Source of the DNA: Bradyrhizobium mercantei
Lineage (GTDB): Bacteria; Pseudomonadota; Alphaproteobacteria; Rhizobiales; Xanthobacteraceae
Length of the DNA: 64,000 bases
Reading direction: 5' to 3'
Assembly (NCBI RefSeq): GCF_001982635.1
Contig: NZ_MKFI01000012.1
Location: forward strand, 62,001-126,000
Notes under the pieces: model-generated
Told to the model about the DNA's origin: nothing
The model's database searches: none
What the model saw: only the letters and a program-made list of their open reading frames with translations
Program-made: the position numbers and the translations under genes
In this document: positions 35,501-43,135 of the stretch, in pieces
Numbering within the stretch: the stretch's first letter is position 1
Layout: every line of letters begins with the position of its first letter

Positions 35501-35880
35501 CGAGCGCACTGGAAGCCCATGGCGCGCCGCTGGCGCAACCGTTCCACGACGGCTATCTGATGAAACCGATCGACATCCCGCGGCTGCTCGAGACCATCCG
35601 CCAGCTGCTCAAGATCGAGTGGCAGTACGAGGCCGAGCTGGCTCCGCCTCCGCAATGGAAACCCGACAGCGGCTCGGGCCCACCGGTAAAATATATCGAG
35701 GAGCTGATCAGCCTCGGCCAGCTCGGCTATGTCAGGGCGATCCAGCTCAAGCTCGACGAGATCGGCAATGAGTGTCCCGAACATGCCGATTTCGTCGCCC
35801 AGATGCGCACGCTGATCGACCGGTTCGATCTTGATCAATATATGGCGACGTTGAAGACATTGCACAGCTATGACCATTGA
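32512..35880 (+). CDS. NCS1 transporter-like sensor hybrid histidine kinase
   Basis: A 1122-residue membrane protein fusing four modules. Residues about 10-480 are a nucleobase:cation symporter-1 type domain with about 12 helices, including the family phrase NAYAGSIAWSNFF. Residues 499-536 hold nine cysteines (CCxC ... CSLCC ... CHDLC), suggesting a metal site. Two more helices follow (about 568-625). Then come a histidine kinase with His681 (SHELRSPLNAISGYAQ), the N-box (NLLSNAIKF) and GTGLGLTISRL, and a receiver with Asp967 (FLLDISMAGMDGW). The tail after 1040 is helical. The start is GTG with AGGAGAG 7 nt upstream. It overlaps the regulator gene by 11 bp and diverges from urtABCDE-fmdAB, so it likely senses an amide, urea or related nitrogen compound. 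Confidence 0.9.
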   Translation: MAGRQRIDRVRRQYNQWVANQTLEDYALRFTAKSARRWSAARVANTALGAISFLALEAIGGTITLNYGAINASAAILVVSVIIFLCGLPIAYHAAKSGIDIDLLTRGAGFGYIGSTITSLIYASFTFIFFAIEAVILASALDMCFGIPRPIGYLISAVVIIPLVIYGITLISRFQLWTQPLWVILHIMPFAAIAWANPHSFTEWRKFAGDHGDPAGNLDLLLFGTAASVVFALVAQIGEQVDFLRFLPRDRRTSRKAWWIALLSAGPGWIVLGALKLLAGSFLAFFALSHGVSAEHAAEPANMYLEAFRYVLSQPDLAMALTGTFVILSQVKINVTNAYAGSIAWSNFFSRLTHSHPGRVVWLVFNVVVALLLMEIGVYKALEQTLALYSNVAIAWVGALVADLVINKPLGLRPQHIEFKRAHLCDINPVGVGAMTIATVVSISAFYGLFGPTAKALSAFVALAVAFIAAPLIAWATDGKYYIARKPKRSWQNIESIQCCICEHAFEPEDMAACPAYAGPICSLCCSLDARCHDLCKPHGRIGAQVSDALGKVMPQPIYARINSQLGHYLGVFAVSAGLVALVLGLIYLQTTAAVHANELLADVLWKVFFALTLIIGVVAWLFVLAQQSRRAAEQETRRQTTLLIQEIDAHKRTDAELQRAKEVAESANLAKSRYVVGLSHELRSPLNAISGYAQLLEQDDSLQVRPREQVRVVRRSADHLSGLIDGILDISKIEAGRLYLSRDEVRLNDFLEQLVGMFRLQAAAKGIDFVFRRPAVLPVVVYADEKRLRQILINLLSNAIKFTQSGQVQFVVHYRSPVAEFEVIDTGPGIQPDDLERIFAPFERGALGVSQPQTGTGLGLTISRLLAGVMGGDIKVLSTVGAGSTFRVKLLLSEVTNPRRDAPVDAPVYGYHGPRKTILITDDDPTHRDLLREILAPLGFILLSAPDGPGCLALAQHCRPDMFLLDISMAGMDGWTVAETLRSEGHHQARILMISASALEAHGAPLAQPFHDGYLMKPIDIPRLLETIRQLLKIEWQYEAELAPPPQWKPDSGSGPPVKYIEELISLGQLGYVRAIQLKLDEIGNECPEHADFVAQMRTLIDRFDLDQYMATLKTLHSYDH

Positions 35881-36796
35881 ACAGAGAAAGCGCGACGTCG
35901 CGCTCGTCGTCGACGACTCGCCGGAGACGTTGCGCCTCCTGACCGACGCGCTCGACGGCGCCGGCATGACCGTGATGGTCGCGCTCGACGGCGCCTCGGC
36001 CATGCGCATCGTCGACCAGATCACGCCCGATATCGTGCTGCTTGATGCCGTGATGCCCGGCATGGACGGCTTCGAGACCTGCAAGCGGCTGAAGCGCGAT
36101 GCCGGGCTCGACGGCGTCCCGATCATCTTCATGACCGGGCTCGCCGAGACCGAGCACATCGTGCGCGGGCTGGAGGCCGGCGGCGTCGACTATGTCACCA
36201 AGCCGATCGTGGTCGAGGAGATGCTGGCGCGGATCCGGGTCCACCTCGCCAATGCGCGCATGACGCAAAGCGCCCGCGCGGCGCTCGACGTCTCCGGCCG
36301 CTATCTGCTCGCGGTCAACAGCGCGGGCGCACTGCTATGGGCGACGCCGCAGGCACAGCGGCTGCTGTCGGATACGCTGGCCGATGCCGCCGATAATTTC
36401 GTGCTGCCCGAGCCGATGCCGCAATGGCTGGAGCAGGCTCAGAAGGGCAAGGCGGGACCGAAGACCGCGACGGTGGCGTCATTCCCCGGTAACGAGCAGC
36501 TCCGGCTGCAATATATGGGCAAGCTCGGCCCCAACGAGTTCCTGCTGCGTCTGGCCAAGGACACCAGCGGCGACATGCCGGCCGAGTTCTCCAGCGAGCT
36601 CGGCCTGACCACCCGCGAGGGCGAGGTGCTGTCCTGGCTTTCCAAGGGCAAGACCAACCGCGACATCGCGCAGATCCTGGGCTTGAGCCCGCGCACCGTC
36701 GACAAGCATCTCGAGCAGATCTACGCCAAGCTCGGCGTCGAGAACCGCACCGCCGCCGCCGCGATCGCCGTCAACGCAAGGCATCGCAAGTCCTGA
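35870..36796 (+). CDS. Response regulator, receiver plus LuxR-type HTH
   Basis: A 308-residue regulator. The receiver domain occupies about residues 8-128, with phospho-acceptor Asp59 (PDIVLLDAVMPGMDG) and Lys in YVTKPIVVEEM. A middle segment of about 100 residues (SGRYLLAVNSAGALLWATPQA) looks PAS-like. The C-terminal LuxR/NarL helix-turn-helix is at about 240-300 (LTTREGEVLSWLSKGKTNRDIAQILG). It overlaps the kinase gene by 11 bp, so it is the cognate partner. The likely target is the divergent urtABCDE-fmdAB operon, inferred from position. Confidence 0.9.
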   Translation: MTIEQRKRDVALVVDDSPETLRLLTDALDGAGMTVMVALDGASAMRIVDQITPDIVLLDAVMPGMDGFETCKRLKRDAGLDGVPIIFMTGLAETEHIVRGLEAGGVDYVTKPIVVEEMLARIRVHLANARMTQSARAALDVSGRYLLAVNSAGALLWATPQAQRLLSDTLADAADNFVLPEPMPQWLEQAQKGKAGPKTATVASFPGNEQLRLQYMGKLGPNEFLLRLAKDTSGDMPAEFSSELGLTTREGEVLSWLSKGKTNRDIAQILGLSPRTVDKHLEQIYAKLGVENRTAAAAIAVNARHRKS

Positions 36797-36806
36797 TCTG
36801 GCGCCG

Positions 36807-37769
36807 CTAGCCTTTCGGATCGGCGGACGCAGCAGTTTCTTGTTCCGGCGGTTGCGCCTTTCGCCACTGCGCCGGCGTCACGCCCATGTGGCTCTTGAAA
36901 GCGCGCTGAAACGCGGCCTCGGACTGGTAGCCGACCATTTCCGCAACGGCGCCGGTCGAAAGCGACGATCCCTTCAACTCGTTCGCCGCGAGCGTCATCC
37001 TGATATCGGTGAGCAGGTCGCTGGCCGATCGGCCAAGCTTCTCCTGGAATTGCCGCGCAAGCGTCGCGCGCGACATGTTGCAGAGACGCGCGAGCTCCGG
37101 CAGCGACCACGCACGCGCGGGCTCGTTGAACATGGCGGCCACCGCCGGCGCAAGGCGGGGATCACCGACCAGCGCCAGCAGACCAGACGACCTGTCATCG
37201 GTCTCGCTCGCAAGCCGCAGCGCCAGCGCAAACATCGCCGTGGATAGCGCATTCAGCATGGCGCGGCCGCCCAGATGATCTTCGGCCGTTTCGCCGCGCA
37301 TCAAGGATACGAGTCCGGCGAGCTGTGCGGCCGTCCCCTTTCCCATCCGCGGGCCGGCATGCACGACGAGACGCGGCGGAAGATAGCTGCGCAACAAACG
37401 ATCGTGCGGAGGTGCAATCGCGAAGTGCCCGCACAGCAGGTCGAGCCGTTCGTCCGAACCCAGGTTTTCGCTGATCGTGAAATTCTGCGCCGCCCGATTT
37501 CGGGCCGGCAGCGGTGTCGCCCCGGTGCCGTCATGCATCACGTGTCGCGGATTGCCTGGCAGTAGAAGAATGTCGCCGGTCTTCAGCAGCAGCGGCCGAC
37601 CGCCTGCGGGATCGTCCAGGATCGCCGACCCGGCAAGCACCGCATGATAGGGGATCTCGTTGGTCGCGCCTGGACCCTGCTCGATACGCCAGGGGACGCT
37701 GTAGCTGCAGCGAATATCGAGCCGCCCGTGCACCGGCATCATCTCGAACAGCCGGCTTAGCCAATCCAT
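36807..37769 (-). CDS. AraC-family transcriptional regulator with cupin-type N-terminus
   Basis: A 320-residue regulator. The N-terminal half resembles the cupin-type ligand domain of AraC regulators (LLLKTGDILLLPGNPRHVMHD; then YLPPRLVVHAGPRMGKG). The C-terminal 100 residues contain two helix-turn-helix units (LARLCNMSRATLARQFQEKLG and VAEMVGYQSEAAFQRAFKSHMG). The ATG at 37769 has GAGGGAGGA upstream; longer starts are not needed. It diverges from the AhpD-like gene and probably controls it together with the DUF417 gene. Confidence 0.9.
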   Translation of the reverse strand: MDWLSRLFEMMPVHGRLDIRCSYSVPWRIEQGPGATNEIPYHAVLAGSAILDDPAGGRPLLLKTGDILLLPGNPRHVMHDGTGATPLPARNRAAQNFTISENLGSDERLDLLCGHFAIAPPHDRLLRSYLPPRLVVHAGPRMGKGTAAQLAGLVSLMRGETAEDHLGGRAMLNALSTAMFALALRLASETDDRSSGLLALVGDPRLAPAVAAMFNEPARAWSLPELARLCNMSRATLARQFQEKLGRSASDLLTDIRMTLAANELKGSSLSTGAVAEMVGYQSEAAFQRAFKSHMGVTPAQWRKAQPPEQETAASADPKG

Positions 37770-37816
37770 GGCCGATCCTCCCTCGAGGCGCATCATGAGA
37801 CGATTGAGCATATAAT

Positions 37817-37843
37817 TGAGACATATGAACATTCAATGTCTCA
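37817..37843. promoter_or_regulatory. 8-bp inverted repeat between araC-type gene and AhpD-like gene
   Basis: TGAGACAT and ATGTCTCA are perfect complements separated by 11 bp. A TATAAT sequence (37811-37816) abuts the left arm, and another partial copy (TGAGACGAT) lies about 20 bp to the left. Position in the 132-bp divergent gap suggests an operator for the adjacent AraC-family regulator. Confidence 0.5.
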
Positions 37844-37901
37844 GACCGTGCTCCTATTGTCGCTCCGTACTCGTTCACCACCCCAAACAAGGAGCGCCAC
37901 C

Positions 37902-38438
37902 ATGTCCCGTCTTTCTGTCCCCAATCTCGAAACCGACACCGGCCCGTCGGGCCAGATCTACGCCCAGATCAAGAAGGCGGCCGGCAGTGTCCCGAACGCC
38001 TATGCGGCGATCGCCGCCCACGGCCCGGCCGCGCTGAAGGCGATGGTCGCCGCCGATGCGGTGCTCGCCGGCGGCACGCTGTCCAGACGCGATCGGGAGA
38101 TCATTAAGCTCGTGGTCAGCGCCGCCGGCGGCTGCGACTACTGTGTCGCCGCGCATTCCCACCTCGCCAAGCTCGCCGGCGTGAAGACCGACGCGCTGAA
38201 GCAGATCCGCGACGGTGCGCCGACCGGCGATGCCAAGTACGACACGCTGATCAATTTCGTTCGCAAGCTCGCGCAATCGAGCGGCACCGTCAGCGCCGAC
38301 GACTTCGCCGCGATCAAGGCCGCCGGCTACAGCGACGCGCAGCTGGTCGAGATCAGCCTGGCGTTTGCGACCATCGTCTTCACCAACGTCTTCAACCGCA
38401 TCAACGACACCGACATCGACTTCCCCGCGGTCGCGTGA
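37902..38438 (+). CDS. Carboxymuconolactone decarboxylase/AhpD-like protein
   Basis: A 178-residue all-helical protein with the AhpD-type redox motif CDYCVAAH (Cys78, Cys81, His85). This points to a peroxidase or disulfide-reductase activity rather than decarboxylation. The start at 37902 has AAGGAG about 7 nt upstream. The motif, length and arrangement fit proteins annotated as alkylhydroperoxidase-like. It is followed at 36 bp by a DUF417 membrane protein, a pairing that suggests a response to reactive chlorine or other oxidants (RclC is a DUF417 protein). Confidence 0.88.
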   Translation: MSRLSVPNLETDTGPSGQIYAQIKKAAGSVPNAYAAIAAHGPAALKAMVAADAVLAGGTLSRRDREIIKLVVSAAGGCDYCVAAHSHLAKLAGVKTDALKQIRDGAPTGDAKYDTLINFVRKLAQSSGTVSADDFAAIKAAGYSDAQLVEISLAFATIVFTNVFNRINDTDIDFPAVA

Positions 38439-38474
38439 AGCGACCGGGCGATGTCACGCATAGGGATCACGACC

Positions 38475-38981
38475 ATGACCACGCTTGCCAACACCACACA
38501 GAATCCGCTTGTCCGCGCGCTCGACAGGTCCGGCCTGCTCGCGGAGGATCTCGACTACCACGTCGTCCGGGCCGCGATGGTGATCATGTTCCTGTTCTTC
38601 GGTTACCAGAAATGGTTCCCGTATGAATTCGAACGGCTGGTCCCGTTCATCAGCAACGGGCCGCTGATCTGGTGGCTCTATCCGGCCTTCGGCCATGCCG
38701 GCGCCAGCTACTTCCTCGGCGCCTCGGAGTGGACGTTCGGCTCGCTGCTGCTCGCGGGCTTCTGGGACAAGCGGCTCGGCGTCCTCGGCGCGCTCGGCTC
38801 AACCGGCACCTTCATCGCAACGGTCACCATCATCCCGTTCATGCCTGATGGCTGGGATGTCGCCGCCGGTGGCTTCCCCGCCATGACCGGCAACGTGCCC
38901 TTCCTGATGAAGGACGTCGTCCTGCTTGCCGTCTCGCTCTATTTGCTGAGGCAGGATGTGGTTCGCCTGACGCGGCAGTAG
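38475..38981 (+). CDS. DUF417 (YkgB/RclC-like) membrane protein
   Basis: A 168-residue inner-membrane protein with four hydrophobic segments. Family phrases include FFGYQKWFPYEFERLVPFISNGPLI split over helix 1 and the following loop, and FPAMTGNVPFLMKDVVLL near the end. DUF417 includes E. coli RclC of the reactive-chlorine response. The ATG at 38475 is preceded by AGGG; an ATG 24 bp earlier is also possible. It is probably co-transcribed with the AhpD-like gene and controlled by the divergent AraC-type regulator. Confidence 0.85.
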   Translation: MTTLANTTQNPLVRALDRSGLLAEDLDYHVVRAAMVIMFLFFGYQKWFPYEFERLVPFISNGPLIWWLYPAFGHAGASYFLGASEWTFGSLLLAGFWDKRLGVLGALGSTGTFIATVTIIPFMPDGWDVAAGGFPAMTGNVPFLMKDVVLLAVSLYLLRQDVVRLTRQ

Positions 38982-39003
38982 GTGGCATCCGCTGATGGTG
39001 ATG

Positions 39004-39036
39004 GATCGCCGGCGAACCCTGCGTTCGCCGGCGATC
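39004..39036 (+). terminator. Perfect 13-bp stem hairpin after the DUF417 gene
   Basis: GATCGCCGGCGAA and TTCGCCGGCGATC flank a 7-nt loop, 22 bp after the DUF417 stop. The stem is strong but is not followed by a T-run, so it may act as a weak terminator or an mRNA end stabiliser rather than a classic intrinsic terminator. Confidence 0.55.
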
Positions 39037-39343
39037 GCGCGTTGCCGAGGGATTGAGCAGGCGCAACATCTGCCCCGGGCGCCGCAACATGGCAGCCATT
39101 ATCGCCGCGCAAATCCGATCGCCCGCGGTCCTTTAAGGCCACGCCGTAACCCATTGCCGAATTTGCGGAATGCCTTGAAATTGACCACCCGCTCTGCGCG
39201 ATCGGTTGCGCGGCCTCCCGCTCGATGCAGACGCATCGTTTATTCCCATGCAGGAATGATCCGTAGTTCTCCACCCGTGAACATAGTTCCGCCGCGCAGT
39301 CTGCGCTAAAGAAGGACCGCCGGTGTTGTTCTGGGGTGAGTTG
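39037..39343. other. 307-bp non-coding stretch
   Basis: It lies between the hairpin after the DUF417 gene and the small zinc-ribbon gene. No credible coding frame, repeat or RNA gene was recognised. It should contain the promoter of the zinc-ribbon gene. Confidence 0.4.
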
Positions 39344-39535
39344 ATGAAGAAGGACGACGTCACATGTCCGCGCTGCGGGGCCGGATTCCGACGCCTTGAG
39401 CTGGCATCCGGATCAGGAAGCAAGGGCGAGTATCGCTGCCCGGTCTGCGAGACGACACTCGAGCAGTTCGACGGGGACAAGCTCGTCGCCTACCGCCTCA
39501 CCATCCAACCCTCGATTCGCGGGTTGAAGACCTGA
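39344..39535 (+). CDS. Small zinc-ribbon protein
   Basis: A 63-residue protein with two CxxC knuckles, CPRCGAGFRRLEL and CPVCETTLEQFDG, spaced as in a rubredoxin/zinc-ribbon fold. The ATG at 39344 (MKKDDV) with GGGGTGAG upstream is preferred over one 21 bp earlier. It stands alone between the DUF417 gene and convergent cobF. Such small ribbons are common in Bradyrhizobium; the function is unknown. Confidence 0.7.
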   Translation: MKKDDVTCPRCGAGFRRLELASGSGSKGEYRCPVCETTLEQFDGDKLVAYRLTIQPSIRGLKT

Positions 39536-39548
39536 CGCAATCCCTGGG

Positions 39549-40298
39549 TCACGGTCTCCGCTTCAGCACATAGCTGTCCATGATCCAGCCGTGCCGCTCA
39601 CGTGCCGCACGACGCGCGGCGACGATGCGGGAGCCGACCTCAGCGAGCTCGCCCGCCATGATGATCTGATCGGTCATGCCGAGATAGGCGCCCCACCAGA
39701 TCGTTAGGCCTTCAGGATCCAGCGTCTGGAAGGCCGCAGCGCCGTCGAGCATCACGACCACGGTGTCGACGCCGGAGGGCCAGCCGCCTTCGCGCAGCCG
39801 CCGCCCGGTCGTGATCAGGAACGGCTCGCCGATCTCGTTGAGCGGCAGCGCATGCGCCGCGCACAGCGCCTGGATCGACGTGATGCCTGGGATCACGTCG
39901 ATCAAGGGTAGCGGATCGAGCCGTCGCGCAATCCTCAAGCTCGAATCGTAGAGCGAGGGATCGCCCCAGATCAGCAGGGCGACGCGTCCCTCGCCGCCGA
40001 GATGCCGCGCGATTTGCTCCGACCAGGTCGCGGCGATCGCATCGTGCCAATCGTCCACGCCCTTGCGATAGTCCTCCTCACCGGCATCGCGCACCGGCAG
40101 GTCGAACTCGGCAATGCGGGTGCGGTCGTTGCTCAACGCCTGCGCGCAGATCGCTCGTCGCAGTTCGGCGAGGTCCGACTTCGCGGTCCCCTTGCGCGGG
40201 ATCAGGATCAAATCGGCAGCGTTTATCGCGTCGATCGCAGCGAGGGTGAGCTGCTGCGGATCGCCGCATCCGATACCGATCAGGGACAGCGTCAACAT
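39549..40298 (-). CDS. cobF: Precorrin-6A synthase (deacetylating)
   Basis: A 249-residue SAM-dependent methylase that methylates C-1 of precorrin-5 with loss of acetate, a step specific to the aerobic pathway. The opening LSLIGIGCGDPQQLTLAAI and the loop LLIWGDPSLYDSSLRIARRL identify CobF among the tetrapyrrole methylases. It is the last gene of the cobL-E-M-B-A-F unit, 7 bp after cobA. Confidence 0.93.
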   Translation of the reverse strand: MLTLSLIGIGCGDPQQLTLAAIDAINAADLILIPRKGTAKSDLAELRRAICAQALSNDRTRIAEFDLPVRDAGEEDYRKGVDDWHDAIAATWSEQIARHLGGEGRVALLIWGDPSLYDSSLRIARRLDPLPLIDVIPGITSIQALCAAHALPLNEIGEPFLITTGRRLREGGWPSGVDTVVVMLDGAAAFQTLDPEGLTIWWGAYLGMTDQIIMAGELAEVGSRIVAARRAARERHGWIMDSYVLKRRP

Positions 40299-40305
40299 GG
40301 CCGCG

Positions 40306-41034
40306 TCACTTTTCTTCCGGCGCCAGCGCGCCGAACAGAATAATGGAAGCCGCCGTGGCAGCGCCGGCATGCGCGAGCTGTTCGGCGAGCCCTGCGATCG
40401 TGGTCCGATGAAGCTGCTCGTCGGCATGGCCGAGGGACTCCGCCAGCAGCGCCGGCGTGTCGGGGGCGAGACCATGCGCGATCAGCCCTGCGGCCAGAGC
40501 CGGGAACGTGCGTCGCCCCATATAGACGACCGTGGTCGCTTCCGGGTCGGCGAGCGCCGCCCAATTCAGGTCCTTGGGCAGCTCGCCGGTGACATCGGCG
40601 CCGGTCACGAACTGGACCCGCCGCGAGGTCAGCCGTCGCGTCAGCGGAATGCCGGCCTGCGCGGCGGCAACCGAGGCCGAGGTGACACCGGGAATGATCT
40701 CGTAGCCGATGCCTGCACTGCGCAGCGCCTCGATCTCCTCTTCGAGCCGGCCAAAGATGCCGGCATCGCCGGATTTCAGCCGCACCACGCGCACGCCGGC
40801 GGCCGCGTAGTCGACCAGCAGCCGGCTGACATGATGCTGCTTTGCCGAGAGGCGGCCGGCCCGCTTGCCGACCGCGACGAGATTGGCGCCGGAACGCGCG
40901 AGATCGAGGATCGCACCCGAAGCGAGGTCGTCGTAGAGCACCACGTCGGCCTCGCGCAGCCGCGCCGCTCCCTTCATGGTGAGGAGTTCCGGGTCGCCGG
41001 GACCGGCCGAGACGAAGGAGACGAAACCGCTCAT
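40306..41034 (-). CDS. cobA: Uroporphyrinogen-III C-methyltransferase
   Basis: A 242-residue SUMT that methylates uroporphyrinogen III at C-2 and C-7 to give precorrin-2, the branch point to siroheme and B12. The family motifs are FVSAGPGDPELLTMKGAARL, RLKSGDAGIFGRLEEE and IIPGVTSASVAAAQAGIPLT. The protein lacks the CysG dehydrogenase/ferrochelatase part, as expected for a dedicated CobA. The ATG overlaps the cobB stop by 4 bp. Confidence 0.95.
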   Translation of the reverse strand: MSGFVSFVSAGPGDPELLTMKGAARLREADVVLYDDLASGAILDLARSGANLVAVGKRAGRLSAKQHHVSRLLVDYAAAGVRVVRLKSGDAGIFGRLEEEIEALRSAGIGYEIIPGVTSASVAAAQAGIPLTRRLTSRRVQFVTGADVTGELPKDLNWAALADPEATTVVYMGRRTFPALAAGLIAHGLAPDTPALLAESLGHADEQLHRTTIAGLAEQLAHAGAATAASIILFGALAPEEK

Positions 41035-42341
41035 CGGTCCTCCGCAATCAGATGGAAGAATGTGCCCGTCGCGTGGCCTCGCCGCGATCCGGTCTCCGCA
41101 ACGATCGCGCCGGTCGCATCGCGCACCACCGCAAGCGGCGTGTCAGGCTGCGCGATGATCGTCGAGTAATGAAATTCGTGGCCGCGCAGGCGTGCGCCGG
41201 AGGCGTAGCCCGGAATCGGTTCGGCAAGCTCGGCGAGCCGATAGCCCAGATGCATGCGGCGCTTGGCATAGCTGGTCTCGAGGCCGAGCAGCCCAGCCAT
41301 CTCATGGCGCGCGCCGTCGGCATCGGTCAGCGCGGCGCCCAGCACCATGTAGCCGCCGCACTCGCCGTGCACCGGCCTCGTCTCAGCAAAGGCGCGCAAG
41401 CCCCTGAGAAATCGTCCGCTGGCGGCAAGCCGGGCGGCATGCAGTTCGGGATAGCCGCCGGGCAGCCAGCAGACATCGGCGTCCGCGTCGGGACCTTCGT
41501 CGGCAAGCGGCGAGAACGTCACGATCTCGGCGCCGGCCGCGCGCCAGGCTTCCAGCATATGCGGGTAGACGAACGAGAATGCAGCATCGCGCGCCAGCGC
41601 GATGCGCTGGCCGGGCGGCGTGATGTTCAGGCTGCGCGCGGCCGGTTGAGGAGACCAGGCCCGTGCCAATTGCAGCACGGCGTCCAGATCGACATGTTCA
41701 GCCACGAAGCGTGCGGCCTCATCGATCAGGCCGTCGATCTCGGCCTGCTCCTCGGCCTGCACCAGGCCGAGATGCCGCTTCGGCAAGGCGATCTCGGCGT
41801 GGCGGGGCAACGCACCCAGCACCGGAATGCCCGCGCCTGCCATCGCATCGCGCACCAGCGCCTCGTGCCGCGCACTGGCGACACGGTTGAGGACGACGCC
41901 GGCAAGCCGCACGCCGGCGCGAAAATCGCGCAGTCCCGCCGCGATAGCCGCTGCCGTCTGGGCCTGGCCGGAGGGATCGATCACCAGCAGCACCGGCCAT
42001 CCCATCATCTCGGCAATGTCGGCGGTGGCGCCGGTGCCGGAGACGCCGCGCGCGGCGACGCCGTCGAACAATCCCATCGAGCCTTCGGCCAGCACGAGAT
42101 CGGCATCCGCGCCGCGTCTTGCCAGATGCGCGATCGCATCTGATGCCATCGCCCAGCTATCGATGTTGACGGAGGCTCGGCCGGTTGCGACCGCATGAAA
42201 GGCCGGATCGATATAATCAGGTCCGCTCTTCAGGCATTGCACCTGCAGCCCGCGACTGCGATAGGCGCGCGCCAGCGCCAGTGTCAGCGTCGTCTTGCCG
42301 ACCCCGGATGCCGGCGCAGAGATCACGAGCCCCGCGGTCAT
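41031..42341 (-). CDS. cobB: Hydrogenobyrinic/cobyrinic acid a,c-diamide synthase
   Basis: A 436-residue glutamine-dependent amidase. The N-terminal P-loop (APASGVGKTTLTLALARAY) binds ATP. The C-terminal class I glutamine amidotransferase domain carries the nucleophile Cys in VHGECGGYMVLG, and a later His in RGHEFHYS. In the aerobic route CobB amidates hydrogenobyrinic acid before cobalt insertion. Overlaps of 4 bp on both sides (cobM, cobA) show tight coupling. Confidence 0.95.
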   Translation of the reverse strand: MTAGLVISAPASGVGKTTLTLALARAYRSRGLQVQCLKSGPDYIDPAFHAVATGRASVNIDSWAMASDAIAHLARRGADADLVLAEGSMGLFDGVAARGVSGTGATADIAEMMGWPVLLVIDPSGQAQTAAAIAAGLRDFRAGVRLAGVVLNRVASARHEALVRDAMAGAGIPVLGALPRHAEIALPKRHLGLVQAEEQAEIDGLIDEAARFVAEHVDLDAVLQLARAWSPQPAARSLNITPPGQRIALARDAAFSFVYPHMLEAWRAAGAEIVTFSPLADEGPDADADVCWLPGGYPELHAARLAASGRFLRGLRAFAETRPVHGECGGYMVLGAALTDADGARHEMAGLLGLETSYAKRRMHLGYRLAELAEPIPGYASGARLRGHEFHYSTIIAQPDTPLAVVRDATGAIVAETGSRRGHATGTFFHLIAEDR

Positions 42342-43135
42342 TGCGATGAGTCCGGCGATGATTCCGGAAAGCGCGGCGCCGTGCCGACCGGGCGGTAGCG
42401 GCGGTCATAGTCTGCGGCATAGAGACGGCTCTCGGCGAATTCGCCGGCGCCGAGCGTCTTGCCGACCAGGATCAGCGCGGTCCGTTCGAGCTCCGGGCCA
42501 AGCGCGGCATCGAGCGTCGCGAGCGTGGCGCGCACGATACGCTGGTCCGGCCAGCTCGCGCGCCAGACGATCGCCACCGGGCAGTCCGCGCCATAATGCG
42601 GCGTCAGCTCGGCCACGACCTTGTCCAGTAGATGGATCGAGAGATGGATCGCGAGCACCGCGCCGGTCGCGGCAAAGGCTGCGAGCGTTTCACCATCAGG
42701 CATCGCGCTCGCCCTGCCCGGCGTGCGCGTCAGCACCACCGACTGCGCTAGGCCGGGCAGCGTCAGCTCGGACTCCAGCGCCGCCGCCGCCGCCGAGAAG
42801 GCCGGCACGCCGGGGGTGACCGAATACGGAATCTGCAACGCGCGCAACCGGCGCAGCTGTTCGCCCATCGCCGACCAGATCGAGAGATCGCCGGAATGCA
42901 GCCGCGCAACATCCTTGCCCTCGGCATGCGCCGCCGCGATCTCGGCGATGATGTCGTCGAGCGAGAGCGACGCCGTGTTGACGATGCGCGCGTCCTTCGG
43001 GCAGTGCGCCAGAACGCCCGCCGGCACCAGCGATCCGGCATAGAGGCAGACCGGGCAGGAGGCGATGAGGTCGCGCCCGCGCAAGGTCAGAAGATCGGCG
43101 GCGCCAGGTCCCGCGCCGATGAAATGCACCGTCAT
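42338..43135 (-). CDS. cobM: Precorrin-4 C(11)-methyltransferase
   Basis: A 265-residue tetrapyrrole methylase. Family phrases are VHFIGAGPGAADLLTLRGRDL, CLYAGSLVPAGVLAHCP and RLHSGDLSIWSAMGEQLRRL. The HSGDLSIW form is specific to CobM/CbiF. It methylates precorrin-4 at C-11. The ATG overlaps the cobE stop by 4 bp. Confidence 0.95.
   Translation of the reverse strand: MTVHFIGAGPGAADLLTLRGRDLIASCPVCLYAGSLVPAGVLAHCPKDARIVNTASLSLDDIIAEIAAAHAEGKDVARLHSGDLSIWSAMGEQLRRLRALQIPYSVTPGVPAFSAAAAALESELTLPGLAQSVVLTRTPGRASAMPDGETLAAFAATGAVLAIHLSIHLLDKVVAELTPHYGADCPVAIVWRASWPDQRIVRATLATLDAALGPELERTALILVGKTLGAGEFAESRLYAADYDRRYRPVGTAPRFPESSPDSSQ

Noticed and set aside
32179..36159. Minus-strand open frame of about 1326 codons opposite the hybrid kinase gene
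   Set aside because: High GC keeps the antisense frame open. Its translation is rich in Arg, Asp, Gln and His without any domain, and the plus-strand protein has clear kinase motifs and a strong ribosome site.
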